A DNA stretch of 64,000 bases from SICU01 sp964408235 (GTDB taxonomy: Archaea > Nanobdellota > Nanobdellia > Pacearchaeales > GW2011-AR1), in contig CAYOYN010000001.1 of NCBI GenBank assembly GCA_964408235.1, positions 96,392-160,391 of the forward strand, in the 5' to 3' direction. The notes below the pieces were generated by a model. The model was not told the origin of the DNA. It did no database searches and saw only the letters and a program-made list of their open reading frames with translations. The position numbers were made by a program, and so were the translations under genes. This document shows, piece by piece, positions 18,680 through 27,396 of the stretch (within the stretch, counting starts at the first letter, position 1; the number at the start of each line of letters is the position of its first letter).

Positions 18680-19222
18680 ATGCCACAAGCAGTAACCCAC
18701 GTTTTAGTCCCGATAATTCTACTTTCCATATTTAGACATCTTTATCAAAAGAAAACCGGCAAAAAATTCCACCTTCAATATGTTTTAATTGGTGGTCTTG
18801 CGGGAATCATCCCAGATTTAGATATTCCTCTATTTTGGGTGATGCATTATTTTGGATATGCCCTAGATGAAATTCACAGAACATTCACCCACACAATATT
18901 TGTCCCTCTAATCTTTCTCTTCCTTGCATTTATCTCTAAATTAACAATAAAGAAAAAAATAGGGCGAAACAAACTATCCGTTGCAATAATATTACTTCTT
19001 CTTTCGTTCGGAAGTTTAATACATTTAATCTTAGATGCGACTCTTGCAGGATACATAATGCCGCTCTACCCTCTATCCATGATAAAGGTAGGGACCGGTT
19101 TCCCATTCACAGTATTTCCAGACCACATAGCCATGCTTTTTTTAGCAACACTTGATGGAGTACTCTTTATTCTTTGGATATTATACTTAGAATTAAAACA
19201 CAAAATATCAGATTTTATATAA
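18680..19222 (+). CDS. Membrane-bound metal-dependent hydrolase-like (YdjM/DUF457)
   Basis: A 180-residue protein with four or so membrane segments. It carries the features of the YdjM / DUF457 inner-membrane hydrolase family: an early THVLVPI, GIIPDLDIPLFW with paired Asp, HRTFTHTI in the middle and LIHLILDATLAG near residue 120. The His and Asp residues are thought to bind metal. The natural substrate is unknown for the family. It is followed after one base by a small zinc-ribbon gene. Confidence 0.8.
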   Translation: MPQAVTHVLVPIILLSIFRHLYQKKTGKKFHLQYVLIGGLAGIIPDLDIPLFWVMHYFGYALDEIHRTFTHTIFVPLIFLFLAFISKLTIKKKIGRNKLSVAIILLLLSFGSLIHLILDATLAGYIMPLYPLSMIKVGTGFPFTVFPDHIAMLFLATLDGVLFILWILYLELKHKISDFI

Positions 19223-19223
19223 A

Positions 19224-19355
19224 ATGCAAATTCAAGAAAATGAAATAGATCCAAATTATGTCTGCGAAGCTTGTGGTAAAACCCTAGAAGAACTAAAGTG
19301 TAAATTAATATGTAAAAGGTGCGGTTACTTTAGATCTTGCTCAGACTTATTCTAA
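19224..19355 (+). CDS. Small zinc-ribbon protein
   Basis: A 43-residue protein with VCEACGKT and CKLICKRCGYFRSCSDLF. CxxC pairs about 17 residues apart make a compact zinc ribbon, with a further Cys near the C-terminus. It begins one base after the stop of the YdjM-like gene, so it is probably translated from the same transcript. Function unknown; such mini-proteins are often rubredoxin-like or RNA-binding. Confidence 0.6.
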   Translation: MQIQENEIDPNYVCEACGKTLEELKCKLICKRCGYFRSCSDLF

Positions 19356-19592
19356 TTATTTGCCCCAAGCCCAACGAGGCTTTTCGCCTTTTTTATAACA
19401 AATATACATTAATAAAGCAATAGATATCCCAAGCAAAACAAAATATTCAACAAACCTTCCAACTACTAAAAATTCTGTAGCAATATAAACAAGGAATAAA
19501 ATAAACATCAAAGTAATAATCCATCCCTGCCACGTACATGGAGTCCATCCCCAACCGTAAAGCTTTCTCTTAAACCAAATCTCTTTTTTCAT
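19356..19592 (-). CDS. Small membrane protein with WTPCTWQGW motif
   Basis: A 78-residue protein. The short N-terminal part carries GWGWTPCTWQGW, and two hydrophobic segments follow (about 26-45 and 48-66). The motif is shared with the protein at 63090-63317 (WHPCSWQGW), so they are paralogues of one small family. It is convergent with and touching the zinc-ribbon gene. Function unknown. Confidence 0.6.
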   Translation of the reverse strand: MKKEIWFKRKLYGWGWTPCTWQGWIITLMFILFLVYIATEFLVVGRFVEYFVLLGISIALLMYICYKKGEKPRWAWGK

Positions 19593-19642
19593 TAAAATAT
19601 AATATAGAGTAAATTTAAATAAGCTCTTATGTTCAAAATAAA

Positions 19643-20104
19643 ATGAGATGGTTGGTGTTTAGCATACTATTTATCGGCTTATTTTCTTTATCTGTAAGTG
19701 CTGAGGAAACTTGCATTACTTTTAATTCAACAAACACATTAGAACTTATATCAGATATTCCTTCTATTAGTTCCGAACTTTCAAGTTGTAATATTGCTCT
19801 ACCTGAACAAATTAGTTCCTTACTGAATAACAAAAATGTTTTAATTAGCATAAATATGAATTCGGGATCTGTTGAAAAATTCTATTTATCTATGGTTGAC
19901 GGATACATTTCATCATTAAATCCTGGACAACCAGAAACTTACTCTTACAACATCATATTGAGTGAAACAACATTGGATAATATATTATCTTCTGAAAATA
20001 TGGTCGATTCATTAATCTTAGCTTATAACAATGATCAAATAGTTGTAGACCCTTCTGGTGTTTGGAACAATATGGTATGGTTTTTTGCTAGTTGGTTTAT
20101 TTAG
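19643..20104 (+). CDS. Secreted or membrane-anchored hypothetical protein
   Basis: A 153-residue protein with an N-terminal signal sequence (MRWLVFSILFIGLFSLSVSA) followed by a Ser/Asn/Leu-rich ectodomain and a short hydrophobic, Trp-rich C-terminus (WNNMVWFFASWFI) that could be a membrane anchor. Two cysteines lie soon after the predicted cleavage site. No known family. It precedes a four-TM gene by 35 bases on the same strand. Confidence 0.55.
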   Translation: MRWLVFSILFIGLFSLSVSAEETCITFNSTNTLELISDIPSISSELSSCNIALPEQISSLLNNKNVLISINMNSGSVEKFYLSMVDGYISSLNPGQPETYSYNIILSETTLDNILSSENMVDSLILAYNNDQIVVDPSGVWNNMVWFFASWFI

Positions 20105-20139
20105 AATTAGTTTTTATAGTTCTTTTTCTTTAGTAATTC

Positions 20140-20496
20140 ATGAAAAATAATCTTAAGTGGTTGCCAAGAGTTTTAGCAATTGCATATATACTATTTATTA
20201 GCATATTTGCCTTTGATGTATTTTCCCCAGAATATAGTATTTTTGATATGATTATTGGTTTTTTGATTCACCTTATTCCTAGTTTCATATTAATAATTGT
20301 AACAATAATTGCATGGAAAAAAGAGTTTTTAGGAGGAATTCTGTTTATTTTGTTAAGTATTTTGTTTACAATATTTTTCAACACCTACAAAGAAATAATC
20401 AGTTTTACCCTTATTTCATTGATCTTGTTTGTTATCGGCCTATTGTTTATTTTGTCTAGTAGGATTAGATTAAATCTCAAGAAGACTAAAAAATAA
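20140..20496 (+). CDS. Four-TM hypothetical membrane protein
   Basis: A 118-residue protein with about four hydrophobic helices covering nearly its whole length and a basic C-terminus (RIRLNLKKTKK). It has no recognisable family or catalytic residue. It ends one base before tRNA-Val, which is on the other strand. Confidence 0.5.
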   Translation: MKNNLKWLPRVLAIAYILFISIFAFDVFSPEYSIFDMIIGFLIHLIPSFILIIVTIIAWKKEFLGGILFILLSILFTIFFNTYKEIISFTLISLILFVIGLLFILSSRIRLNLKKTKK

Positions 20497-20497
20497 A

Positions 20498-20569
20498 TGG
20501 CCCCACGCAGACTCGAACTGCGAATTACTCGGTGTAAACGAGTCGTTTGAACCCTTAGACTATGGGGCC
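20498..20569 (-). tRNA. tRNA-Val (UAC)
   Basis: A 72-nt tRNA on the minus strand. The acceptor arms GGCCCCA and TGGGGCC pair fully, with discriminator A. The anticodon stem ACTCG/CGAGT closes the loop TTTACAC, giving anticodon UAC. The T-arm carries the usual GTTCGAGTC. No intron is seen. Confidence 0.93.
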
Positions 20570-20630
20570 TTTCGATCCAATAAAAGATTAAAATAAACCT
20601 TTATAAAACCTTTCTGTCCAGTACATTAAA

Positions 20631-20702
20631 GCGCGGGTAGTATAGTGGTTAGTATACGACGTTGCCAACGTTGTGGCCCGGGTTCAATTCCCGGCCCGCG
20701 CA
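20631..20702 (+). tRNA. tRNA-Gly (GCC), integration target
   Basis: A 72-nt tRNA with acceptor GCGCGGG/CCCGCGC, discriminator A, anticodon loop TTGCCAA (anticodon GCC) and T-loop GTTCAATTC. Its 3' end is the left attachment site of the element that follows: the last bases are repeated at 43050-43063 and partly at 44313-44324. The integration leaves the tRNA intact. Confidence 0.95.
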
Positions 20703-20703
20703 T
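20690..20703. repeat. Left attachment site (attL) in tRNA-Gly 3' end
   Basis: The 14 bases CCCGGCCCGCGCAT, covering the T-stem end and acceptor strand of tRNA-Gly plus one base, occur again exactly at 43050-43063. Tyrosine integrases commonly use tRNA 3' ends as targets, and an integrase gene starts 140 bases downstream. Confidence 0.85.
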
Positions 20704-20842
20704 CATACCTTTCGCGCATCTTCATGCGAACTATTTGATTGTCGCGAACTTTTCTAGAGGAATTGCATATCATCGATAGCTTCCAATGTATCCGTTCACT
20801 CTCGACAATGCTTAAAAGTAAACGAGATCAGACATTAAGTCG

Positions 20843-22060
20843 ATGGCTGACAAGATCGACCCACATAAAACTAAAGAAAGATACATGAAGTGGAAGAGTA
20901 ATGTTTTAACAAATGGAATTCAAGGCTTGAATGAGGATAATTCTAAGATAATTTTGAAATACATACAAGACATGGAGCAGGGGATTAACGTTGCTTCCAC
21001 TAATAAAAGAGGGGCAAGAAGTAGTGCTAGACTAAACAGTGTAAGTACAAGACTCGTTACAGTGGCTAAAGGATTATGGGAAAGAAGTAAGATCAATCTT
21101 TTAGAAGCAGAAGAATCTCATTTATTTGCATTTTTTGCTGATATGAGAAATGGAACTATAAGAAAAAATAATGGTTCTTTATACAAATCTATCGCAGATT
21201 ATGTAAAAGATGTAAAAGCTTTTTGGCACTGGCACATGAAAGTTAATCGTAAAAATGGAATAGAAATTAAAGATATAACTTTAGATCTCGATACTAGCAA
21301 AGAGAAGCCTGACTGGGTATACTTAACTGAAGATCAAATAAAACAACTTTGTTCTCATGCAGACTATAAGTATGAGGTTTTAATTTGGTTTTTGTTTGAT
21401 ACTGGAATACGCTCACCAACAGAATTAGTAAATGTAAAAATATCTGATTTCTTTAATGATTTTAAGGAGCTTAATATTAGGGAAGAGATTAGCAAAACCT
21501 TTGGGAGAAGAATAAAGCTTATGCTTTGTTCTAACTTAATTAAAGATTACATAAAACAACTTAATCTAAAAACCGAAGATTACCTATTTTCTTTAGAACA
21601 AAGTGTTGCTAATAGGTATCTGAAGAATTTAGCTAAAAGAGTACTAGGTGAAGGAATTAGTCCAGCAGGTCAGAAATACTCAGAACTTACAATGTATGAT
21701 TTTAGACATAACTCTTGCTGTTATTGGCTTCCTAGATATAAGTCTGAATCTGCTCTAAAATATAGATTTGGCTGGAAGAAGTCAGAGAAGATTCATTATT
21801 ACTCTGAGCTCTTAGGTATGAGAGACACTATAACTCAAGATGATATGTTAGTAGATGTAACTAAGACTGAAATTGAGCAGAGATTAACCAAATCTGAAAG
21901 AGAAAAGATGTTAATGAAAGATGAAATGGTTGATATGAGAAATCAAATATTAACTATGGGTAATTTGACAAAACAAATATATTTGGTTCTTTCAGAAGAG
22001 CAGAAGGCTAAGTTAGCAATGCAGATAAAGATTAAAAAAAGTTATTTTGAAGATGGATGA
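20843..22060 (+). CDS. Tyrosine recombinase (integrase)
   Basis: A 405-residue site-specific recombinase. The N-terminal half (1-150) is a helical core-binding domain. The catalytic domain shows TGIRSPTEL with Arg190, MYDFRHNSC with Arg288-His289, then GWKKSEKIHYYSELLG with Trp311 and the nucleophile Tyr319 or Tyr320. The first His of the usual H-x-x-R is Tyr here, as in several archaeal integrases. A C-terminal coiled coil (about 345-390) follows. Placed just inside attL, it is the likely enzyme that integrated this element into tRNA-Gly. Confidence 0.9.
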   Translation: MADKIDPHKTKERYMKWKSNVLTNGIQGLNEDNSKIILKYIQDMEQGINVASTNKRGARSSARLNSVSTRLVTVAKGLWERSKINLLEAEESHLFAFFADMRNGTIRKNNGSLYKSIADYVKDVKAFWHWHMKVNRKNGIEIKDITLDLDTSKEKPDWVYLTEDQIKQLCSHADYKYEVLIWFLFDTGIRSPTELVNVKISDFFNDFKELNIREEISKTFGRRIKLMLCSNLIKDYIKQLNLKTEDYLFSLEQSVANRYLKNLAKRVLGEGISPAGQKYSELTMYDFRHNSCCYWLPRYKSESALKYRFGWKKSEKIHYYSELLGMRDTITQDDMLVDVTKTEIEQRLTKSEREKMLMKDEMVDMRNQILTMGNLTKQIYLVLSEEQKAKLAMQIKIKKSYFEDG

Positions 22061-22089
22061 TTCAGAAGATTTGATTAATTTGACTTACT

Positions 22090-22812
22090 TCAACTTTTAT
22101 CCTCCATTCCTTTTTGCAAAATCATTATCTGATCTTCTAAATGAATAAGCTCGTTTATCTCTCTTGCATAAAGACGTTTTATTAACTCGTAAAAGCATGT
22201 ATAAAATGATTTAACCCATTTATGATAAATTTCTACCACTTCTTTTAGATCAATATTTTCTTTTTTATTTTCAAGATAAGATCGTGATTCGCGACTCCAT
22301 CCTTTCCAATCTAAAAGGTTGGTCTTATCAAGAAGAATATCTTGTTTATAGATTCCCTTGCCAGTCTGATTTAGTCCGGTAACAAGCATTCTTGCTGATA
22401 TAAATGGTAACTTATAATGCTGAACAAAGTTTCTAAGTTCTTGAATAAAGAGAGATTTTTCATCTATTTTTAATTCTTTTACTAGTAATTTATGACCTTC
22501 AGAGAGTTTTTCATTGTTTAAGTCTCTTAAAAAATTGCGGGTGTGTTCTATTAAAGAAAATATGCTGAGAGAATAATTATGTAAAAGTCTCAACATTTCT
22601 TTTTGTAAAGAATCAAGCTTATCTCTATATTCTATAGACCAGAGATTTAAATCTTTTTCATAATCTTCAATAAGGTTCAATAAATCTTCATAATTTTTAT
22701 CTAATATATACTGTGAATTTTGCAAGTTCATTACTTTATAAGTTATTTTCGTTCCTTCAAGCTGATCTCTCTTCTTAATTAATTCAATCCATAATTTAGC
22801 CCGCTCGCTCAT
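22090..22812 (-). CDS. HEPN-like protein at the end of the RM operon
   Basis: A 240-residue all-helical protein, last gene of a nine-gene operon and overlapping hsdM by four bases. Near residue 130 it has ELRNFVQHYKLP, an R-N-x3-H arrangement that matches the R-x4-H catalytic motif of HEPN ribonucleases. HEPN proteins act as RNA-cleaving toxins or accessory proteins in defence systems. No other domain is visible. The call rests on the motif, the helical fold and the context. Confidence 0.5.
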   Translation of the reverse strand: MSERAKLWIELIKKRDQLEGTKITYKVMNLQNSQYILDKNYEDLLNLIEDYEKDLNLWSIEYRDKLDSLQKEMLRLLHNYSLSIFSLIEHTRNFLRDLNNEKLSEGHKLLVKELKIDEKSLFIQELRNFVQHYKLPFISARMLVTGLNQTGKGIYKQDILLDKTNLLDWKGWSRESRSYLENKKENIDLKEVVEIYHKWVKSFYTCFYELIKRLYAREINELIHLEDQIMILQKGMEDKS

Positions 22813-24266
22813 ATATCTAACCCATTTAGATCTTTTATTATCTCCTCTTCTAACTCCAAGATTTTCTTCTTCAAAACTTCAGGTTTCTCATACTTTTGCT
22901 CTTCGTATTCATCTTCCTTATATTTTGAGATGGTTAAGTCAAACTCATTATCTTCAATTTCCTTAGTCGAAACAAAGAAGTGTTTCTTTTTTCTATTAGT
23001 ATTATCTTCTTCATATCTATTAGAGAATCTTTCAATTATATCAGGAATGTCATTCTTATCAGGTTGAGGAGTTCTTTTGTCATCAAAACTATAACCGTCA
23101 GCTTGCATTTTATAAAACCAAACTTTCTGCGTAGGTTCTCCTTTTTGGAATATTAAGATAGCAGTTTGTACTCCTGCATACGGCTTGAAAACTCCGGAAG
23201 GCATAGAAATGACTGCATCTAACCTACAGTCTTTGATAAGCAACTTTCTAATGTCTTTATGAGATTTAGAATTACCAAATAAAACTCCTTCTGGAACAAT
23301 GACTGCGCATCTTCCCGTAGGCGCTAATACTTGACGGATTAGTTCTAAAAATAATAGTTCTGTCTTCTTTGTCTTAATTTTAGACAGCCTATCACTTATT
23401 TCAGCCTCATTTATACTTCCCTTGAAAGGAGGATTCGCAAGGACTACATCAAACATGTTTACCGCTAATTTATCCTCTCCAATTTTTGATAATGTGTTAA
23501 GCCTATCTATCTTAGGCTTTTGTAAGCCGTGCATTATAAGATTCATTAAAGCTATTCTAGTCATAGTCTCATCAATATCATATCCCCAAATTGAATCGTT
23601 ATCTAAGATTTCTTTCTGTTTTTGAGTTAAAGTACTAACGCCGTCTTTCTTATTGTTCTCGAGAATATATTCATAAGAGTTAACCAAAAATCCTCCAGTT
23701 CCACAAGCAGGATCTAAAATAGTCTCACCATATTTTGGTTTAACAAGATCAATCATCATCTTGATTATGTGCCTAGGAGTTCTGAATTGTCCATTCTTAC
23801 CTGAACTTTGTAACTCGCTTAGAAGATACTCATAAATGTCTCCTTGTGTATCTCGATTCTGTTCTTTAATATGCATATCGTTGATGATATTGACTGCTTC
23901 TATCAAGAGTGAAGCGGTAGGGATACCAAAATTGGCATTTTTCATATATTGAGCGTAAAGAGAATTTTCTCCGCCTAAATTTCTCATAAATGGAAATACC
24001 TTATCTCTAACGTGATCTAATATTTCCTGAGCAGGAAGGCCAGTCCATTCGTTCCATTTACAATTCTCGTGTCCTTCAAAAATAGATTTATGTTTCTTTC
24101 CCATAAAAGAAGCTTCTTGTACTTTTTTATTATCTTCGTCTTCCAATTTCTTCATAAATATGAGATAAGACATCTGCATGATTGCTTCTATCGGGTTAGT
24201 CAATCCTCCAGACCAGAATCTATCCCATAGCTTTCTTATTTGTGATTTGAGTGTTGCGTCTAACAT
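22809..24266 (-). CDS. hsdM: Type I restriction-modification methylase subunit HsdM
   Basis: A 485-residue N6-adenine methyltransferase subunit that modifies host DNA at the site chosen by HsdS. The N-terminal HsdM_N helical domain starts MLDATLKSQI. Counted from an upstream in-frame GTG at 24284, the SAM-binding motif I is DPACGTGG (191-198) and the catalytic motif is NPPF (284-287). The ATG at 24266 is preferred: it lies two bases after the upstream stop and has GGAGG about 12 bases before it. A small membrane-protein gene separates it from hsdS, an unusual order. Confidence 0.95.
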   Translation of the reverse strand: MLDATLKSQIRKLWDRFWSGGLTNPIEAIMQMSYLIFMKKLEDEDNKKVQEASFMGKKHKSIFEGHENCKWNEWTGLPAQEILDHVRDKVFPFMRNLGGENSLYAQYMKNANFGIPTASLLIEAVNIINDMHIKEQNRDTQGDIYEYLLSELQSSGKNGQFRTPRHIIKMMIDLVKPKYGETILDPACGTGGFLVNSYEYILENNKKDGVSTLTQKQKEILDNDSIWGYDIDETMTRIALMNLIMHGLQKPKIDRLNTLSKIGEDKLAVNMFDVVLANPPFKGSINEAEISDRLSKIKTKKTELLFLELIRQVLAPTGRCAVIVPEGVLFGNSKSHKDIRKLLIKDCRLDAVISMPSGVFKPYAGVQTAILIFQKGEPTQKVWFYKMQADGYSFDDKRTPQPDKNDIPDIIERFSNRYEEDNTNRKKKHFFVSTKEIEDNEFDLTISKYKEDEYEEQKYEKPEVLKKKILELEEEIIKDLNGLDI

Positions 24267-24267
24267 G

Positions 24268-24681
24268 TTAATAATGCCCTCCACTATTTCGAGTTGAAAA
24301 GTAAATTATTATAAAAATAACAACCAGTGCTGCTGAGCCTATTAAGAATATTCCTGGGAAAGTTTCATTCCAAAATCTATCAGAGGCAGCTATTTCTGCT
24401 AACTGGGCTTGCAATTTCCTATCTTGAATTTGTTGATTTAACCTTTCAACTATCGAGGTGTCTTTCGTTCTAAAACATAATCTATTTCCTTCGGTTTGAG
24501 TATAACTTACTTGAACTCCCTGTGCAGCTACCGAGATATCCGACCGACTTATATCTTCAAAACAATATTCTGGACCATTCAAGACTGTTTGAAACCATCC
24601 ATCAAAACCCTGGTAGATACTGCTTCCAAAGAAGAATAAAGCAATTAATCCGCCAGCGATTAACAACATCTTTAGATTCAT
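24268..24681 (-). CDS. Two-TM protein between hsdS and hsdM
   Basis: A 137-residue protein with membrane segments at both ends (about 5-22 and 108-128) and a central extracytoplasmic or cytoplasmic domain of about 80 residues with two Cys (EYCFED, NRLCFRT). It overlaps hsdS by four bases and nearly touches hsdM, so all three are co-translated. No known family. A membrane protein inside a type I RM operon is unusual and may tie the system to the membrane. Confidence 0.6.
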   Translation of the reverse strand: MNLKMLLIAGGLIALFFFGSSIYQGFDGWFQTVLNGPEYCFEDISRSDISVAAQGVQVSYTQTEGNRLCFRTKDTSIVERLNQQIQDRKLQAQLAEIAASDRFWNETFPGIFLIGSAALVVIFIIIYFSTRNSGGHY

Positions 24682-25811
24682 GATACTAGTCCTCCATTAA
24701 ACGCTTTTTGCATTAATGAATTGAACATTTCCCCAATATAATCTTTGTTCTTTAGTTGTTTTTCTTTCATTTTTTCAACATGTTCAATAATTGCAGCAAA
24801 TTTATTTTGAAGTTCTATTGGAGGAAGAGGTATTTTTAGAGCCTTTATCTGTTTCAAATAAAGACCTCTAACTGTTGCAGTATTGGTTCCTCCAATCATA
24901 TAAGAAGTCATATTTGGTAAAGAAAGCATAGACTCGACAAATCTAGGGTTTACCTTTGTTTTATTTAATTTGAGTAAAGCCACACTTCTAGCAAATACAA
25001 ATTTATCTTTTACATCAATTCTTTTTACTCTTCCAATTGTTCCAACACAAGTAATCAATATATCATTAAATTCTGGTAGACATCTACGTGTTATTGAACT
25101 ATAAGTTTCCTCAGTAACGAATGAGTTAACCTCGAGATTTATTGAATTATTAATGTCTTTAGCAGAAATGTAGGGGATGCCTTCATCAACTAGATTCGGA
25201 GTTGAATGTTCACCATCAGTTACCTTATTACAAATTTCTTCTACTGTACTGACTCTCCATTTTTTTTTATTGTGTAATGGATCTCCAAACATCTCATAAA
25301 ACATACTCTTCTGATATTCATGTGTAAATTTATCTGCCATTTCTCTTTTTTGTTTTAAGGCTTCAGCTTTTTCGAGAATTGCGACTATTTTATTTTGGGT
25401 TTCGATAGGGGGAAGTAAAATACTAAGGTCCTTTAGAAATTTGTAATGCCTACTATATCCGGCCGAAGGTATGTCTGCCTTTCTCAGAGCATAGTAAAAA
25501 TACTTACAATGAATATTATCCTTAGGAACTAATATTTTAACTCCATCCGCTCCAATTGCAAATGGAAAATCAACAAATTTTAGAATTCTAGTGTGATCTC
25601 CAAATACTACGACTGGAAGTTTGCCTGAGTAGACTTTAGAATTATCATTGGTGTATCCGGCAATAAAATTTTCTCCTTGATCAATGATAGGATATTCACC
25701 ATTATCTAGAAATTCACTTTGCGGAATTTTTAATTTATTTTCAGACGCTTCTCCTTCTAAACAATCTAAAAAATCTTCTTTCTTCCAGCTAAGTTCTTTT
25801 TCAGTTTTCAT
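24678..25811 (-). CDS. hsdS: Type I restriction-modification specificity subunit HsdS
   Basis: A 377-residue subunit that recognises the DNA target for HsdM and HsdR. It has two target-recognition domains, each followed by a conserved helical region: LLPPIETQNKIVAILEKAEALKQ (about 130-155) and PLPPIELQNKFAAIIEHVEKMK (about 333-355), the typical central and distal repeats. It overlaps the upstream gene by 11 bases and the downstream two-TM gene by four. Confidence 0.93.
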   Translation of the reverse strand: MKTEKELSWKKEDFLDCLEGEASENKLKIPQSEFLDNGEYPIIDQGENFIAGYTNDNSKVYSGKLPVVVFGDHTRILKFVDFPFAIGADGVKILVPKDNIHCKYFYYALRKADIPSAGYSRHYKFLKDLSILLPPIETQNKIVAILEKAEALKQKREMADKFTHEYQKSMFYEMFGDPLHNKKKWRVSTVEEICNKVTDGEHSTPNLVDEGIPYISAKDINNSINLEVNSFVTEETYSSITRRCLPEFNDILITCVGTIGRVKRIDVKDKFVFARSVALLKLNKTKVNPRFVESMLSLPNMTSYMIGGTNTATVRGLYLKQIKALKIPLPPIELQNKFAAIIEHVEKMKEKQLKNKDYIGEMFNSLMQKAFNGGLVS

Positions 25812-26616
25812 TTGCCTTCACCATAAATAGTTGTTTGAACATCTCGAATATTTTATTATTAAGACCTTCAGATAAATTCAGTTTTTGATCATTAACGAGT
25901 TCTTCTTCAGCGAATCTTATTAGACTAAGGCCACTGATAGAAATTAATGCAAAACATCTGAACAAATGAGATTTTTCAGCAAATTCTTTTTCTAAATTAT
26001 TCAATGCGATACTAGGGTGATGATAAAGGGACATATCTCTAAAGAATCCATCCAGCTGAGATTTCTTAATGGAATTTCCTTTAAAGGTTAAAAAATATTT
26101 CTCGATAAATTCTGGCAGATTATTTTCGTTTATATTGGGAAATAATTCGTGCCAAATTTTATGGATCTTTTCATGAGGATAGTTATCCTCTTTTAACTTA
26201 GAAAAATTATTTTTTCCACTGCTTTCATCCATAATGTCCAAGAATTTTTGATAATCTAAATTCCCCATCTTCCCACCAACGAAACCTATAGAACATAAGA
26301 AATATTTTATAGCGAGATCTTTTTTTTCATTTTCTCTCAGATGATTGTAATATACTATATCGGCTGATTGCTCAATAGTTACCCTTACCCATGGTTGCAC
26401 CAATGGATTTTCAATATTCTCACTTAATGTTTTAAATAATTTCCAGAAGCCTTCAAAGAGATAGTAAAAAAATAAATCTGGCTCTGTTAAGATCTGTTCA
26501 ACAGGCCTATTTGAAAATTTATTGTTTCTCTCCTTTAAAATATTAGTAATCTTTTGGCCAGCCCTATAAATCTCGTTTAAGACTTCTTGTGATTTTTCAA
26601 TTCTATCTCCCATCAT
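25801..26616 (-). CDS. Helical protein of the RM operon, possible HEPN/DUF5677-like
   Basis: About 271 residues. The ATG at 26616 is preferred over 26628, since it forms an ATGA overlap with the upstream stop and has GGAGG five bases before it. It is mostly helical. WVRVTIEQSADIVYYNHL near residue 90 recalls the helical repeats of DUF5677-type proteins, and FRDMSLYHHPS near 210 has an R-x5-H pair. Both are weak signs of a HEPN-type fold. Its place beside the SLATT-like gene and hsdS suggests a role in the same defence operon. Confidence 0.5.
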   Translation of the reverse strand: MMGDRIEKSQEVLNEIYRAGQKITNILKERNNKFSNRPVEQILTEPDLFFYYLFEGFWKLFKTLSENIENPLVQPWVRVTIEQSADIVYYNHLRENEKKDLAIKYFLCSIGFVGGKMGNLDYQKFLDIMDESSGKNNFSKLKEDNYPHEKIHKIWHELFPNINENNLPEFIEKYFLTFKGNSIKKSQLDGFFRDMSLYHHPSIALNNLEKEFAEKSHLFRCFALISISGLSLIRFAEEELVNDQKLNLSEGLNNKIFEMFKQLFMVKANEN

Positions 26617-26999
26617 TTCATCCTCCATTTTGTGTATCCATCTATGGGATAAGTTGCTAGTTTTTTATTTGCTATCTTGAATCTTTCTAGATTTGATGAA
26701 GTGTTGCCTTTATTTCTAAAGTCTTGCTCTAAGTTTTTGAAATCTGCCGCCAGTTCACGGTAGCCGTGTAGCTTCTCTATTTTCTCTTTAAAAACTAAAG
26801 GGAGGATAGTACAAATAAGAGCAAATGATCCCATAATGAATATTATCAAAGCGTTATTTATCCAATTCCCAAGAAGAATAATGCTTATAATTATTGATGC
26901 AAGAATCCATAAAGTATAAAGTAGCGAATATCTATTAGCAATCATCTCCAAGGATTCCGATATATGCAGACACTTATTGCAATTTGTATTTTTACTCAT
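26613..26999 (-). CDS. SLATT-like two-TM protein
   Basis: A 128-residue protein: a short N-terminal region with CNKC, two adjacent membrane helices (about 28-46 and 49-68) and a C-terminal helix pair beginning KEKIEKLHGYRELAADFKNL. This order matches the SLATT group of two-TM effectors linked to nucleotide-sensing defence systems, where the helices are thought to form a pore that kills infected cells. The family call is by pattern only. It overlaps genes on both sides by four bases. Confidence 0.5.
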   Translation of the reverse strand: MSKNTNCNKCLHISESLEMIANRYSLLYTLWILASIIISIILLGNWINNALIIFIMGSFALICTILPLVFKEKIEKLHGYRELAADFKNLEQDFRNKGNTSSNLERFKIANKKLATYPIDGYTKWRMK

Positions 27000-27211
27000 C
27001 TTTTGTTAATTGCCTCCCAAACTGAGACAATGATCATAAGAATGAATAACAATGCAAGAACTCCTCCAAGAGCACCAAATACACTAAATGCTTCAAAAAA
27101 ATTAGAAATGATCCCTGAGGAAAATATTAGCCCTATAAATATGAAAAATATTATAATTCCACCTATAGCTTGCACAACATTTTCAACATCACTTCTTCCT
27201 TTCTTGTTCAT
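26996..27211 (-). CDS. Small two-TM protein, RM operon
   Basis: A 71-residue protein with two hydrophobic segments (about 12-30 and 46-65) and short charged ends. It is the third gene of the operon and overlaps both neighbours by four bases. No family is recognised. Together with the 62-residue protein before it, it gives a pair of tiny membrane proteins in front of the SLATT-like gene. Confidence 0.55.
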   Translation of the reverse strand: MNKKGRSDVENVVQAIGGIIIFFIFIGLIFSSGIISNFFEAFSVFGALGGVLALLFILMIIVSVWEAINKR

Positions 27212-27396
27212 CTTCGACCTCCAAGACCAAGCAAAGTAGCAATTATTGCAATTACTATTAGAATTCCAATTATTATACCATAAAAGCCCATTGCTGAGCC
27301 GAAACCACTAATTATTTCTCCAAATGCTCCAGTTGATGCTATGAGCAGAACTACAACAATGCCAAAAGCTAATGCGATTATTGCTTTGAGTTTCAT
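27208..27396 (-). CDS. Small two-TM protein, RM operon
   Basis: A 62-residue hydrophobic protein with two membrane helices (about 5-25 and 33-55) and a basic C-terminus (GGRR). It is the second gene of the operon, overlapping by four bases with the regulator before it and the next small membrane gene. Function unknown; it could be a membrane partner of the operon's effectors. Confidence 0.55.
   Translation of the reverse strand: MKLKAIIALAFGIVVVLLIASTGAFGEIISGFGSAMGFYGIIIGILIVIAIIATLLGLGGRR

Noticed and set aside
20711..20730. Fourth copy of the att core just after tRNA-Gly
   Set aside because: Only seven bases (CGCGCAT) match, inside a small hairpin; too short to call an attachment site.
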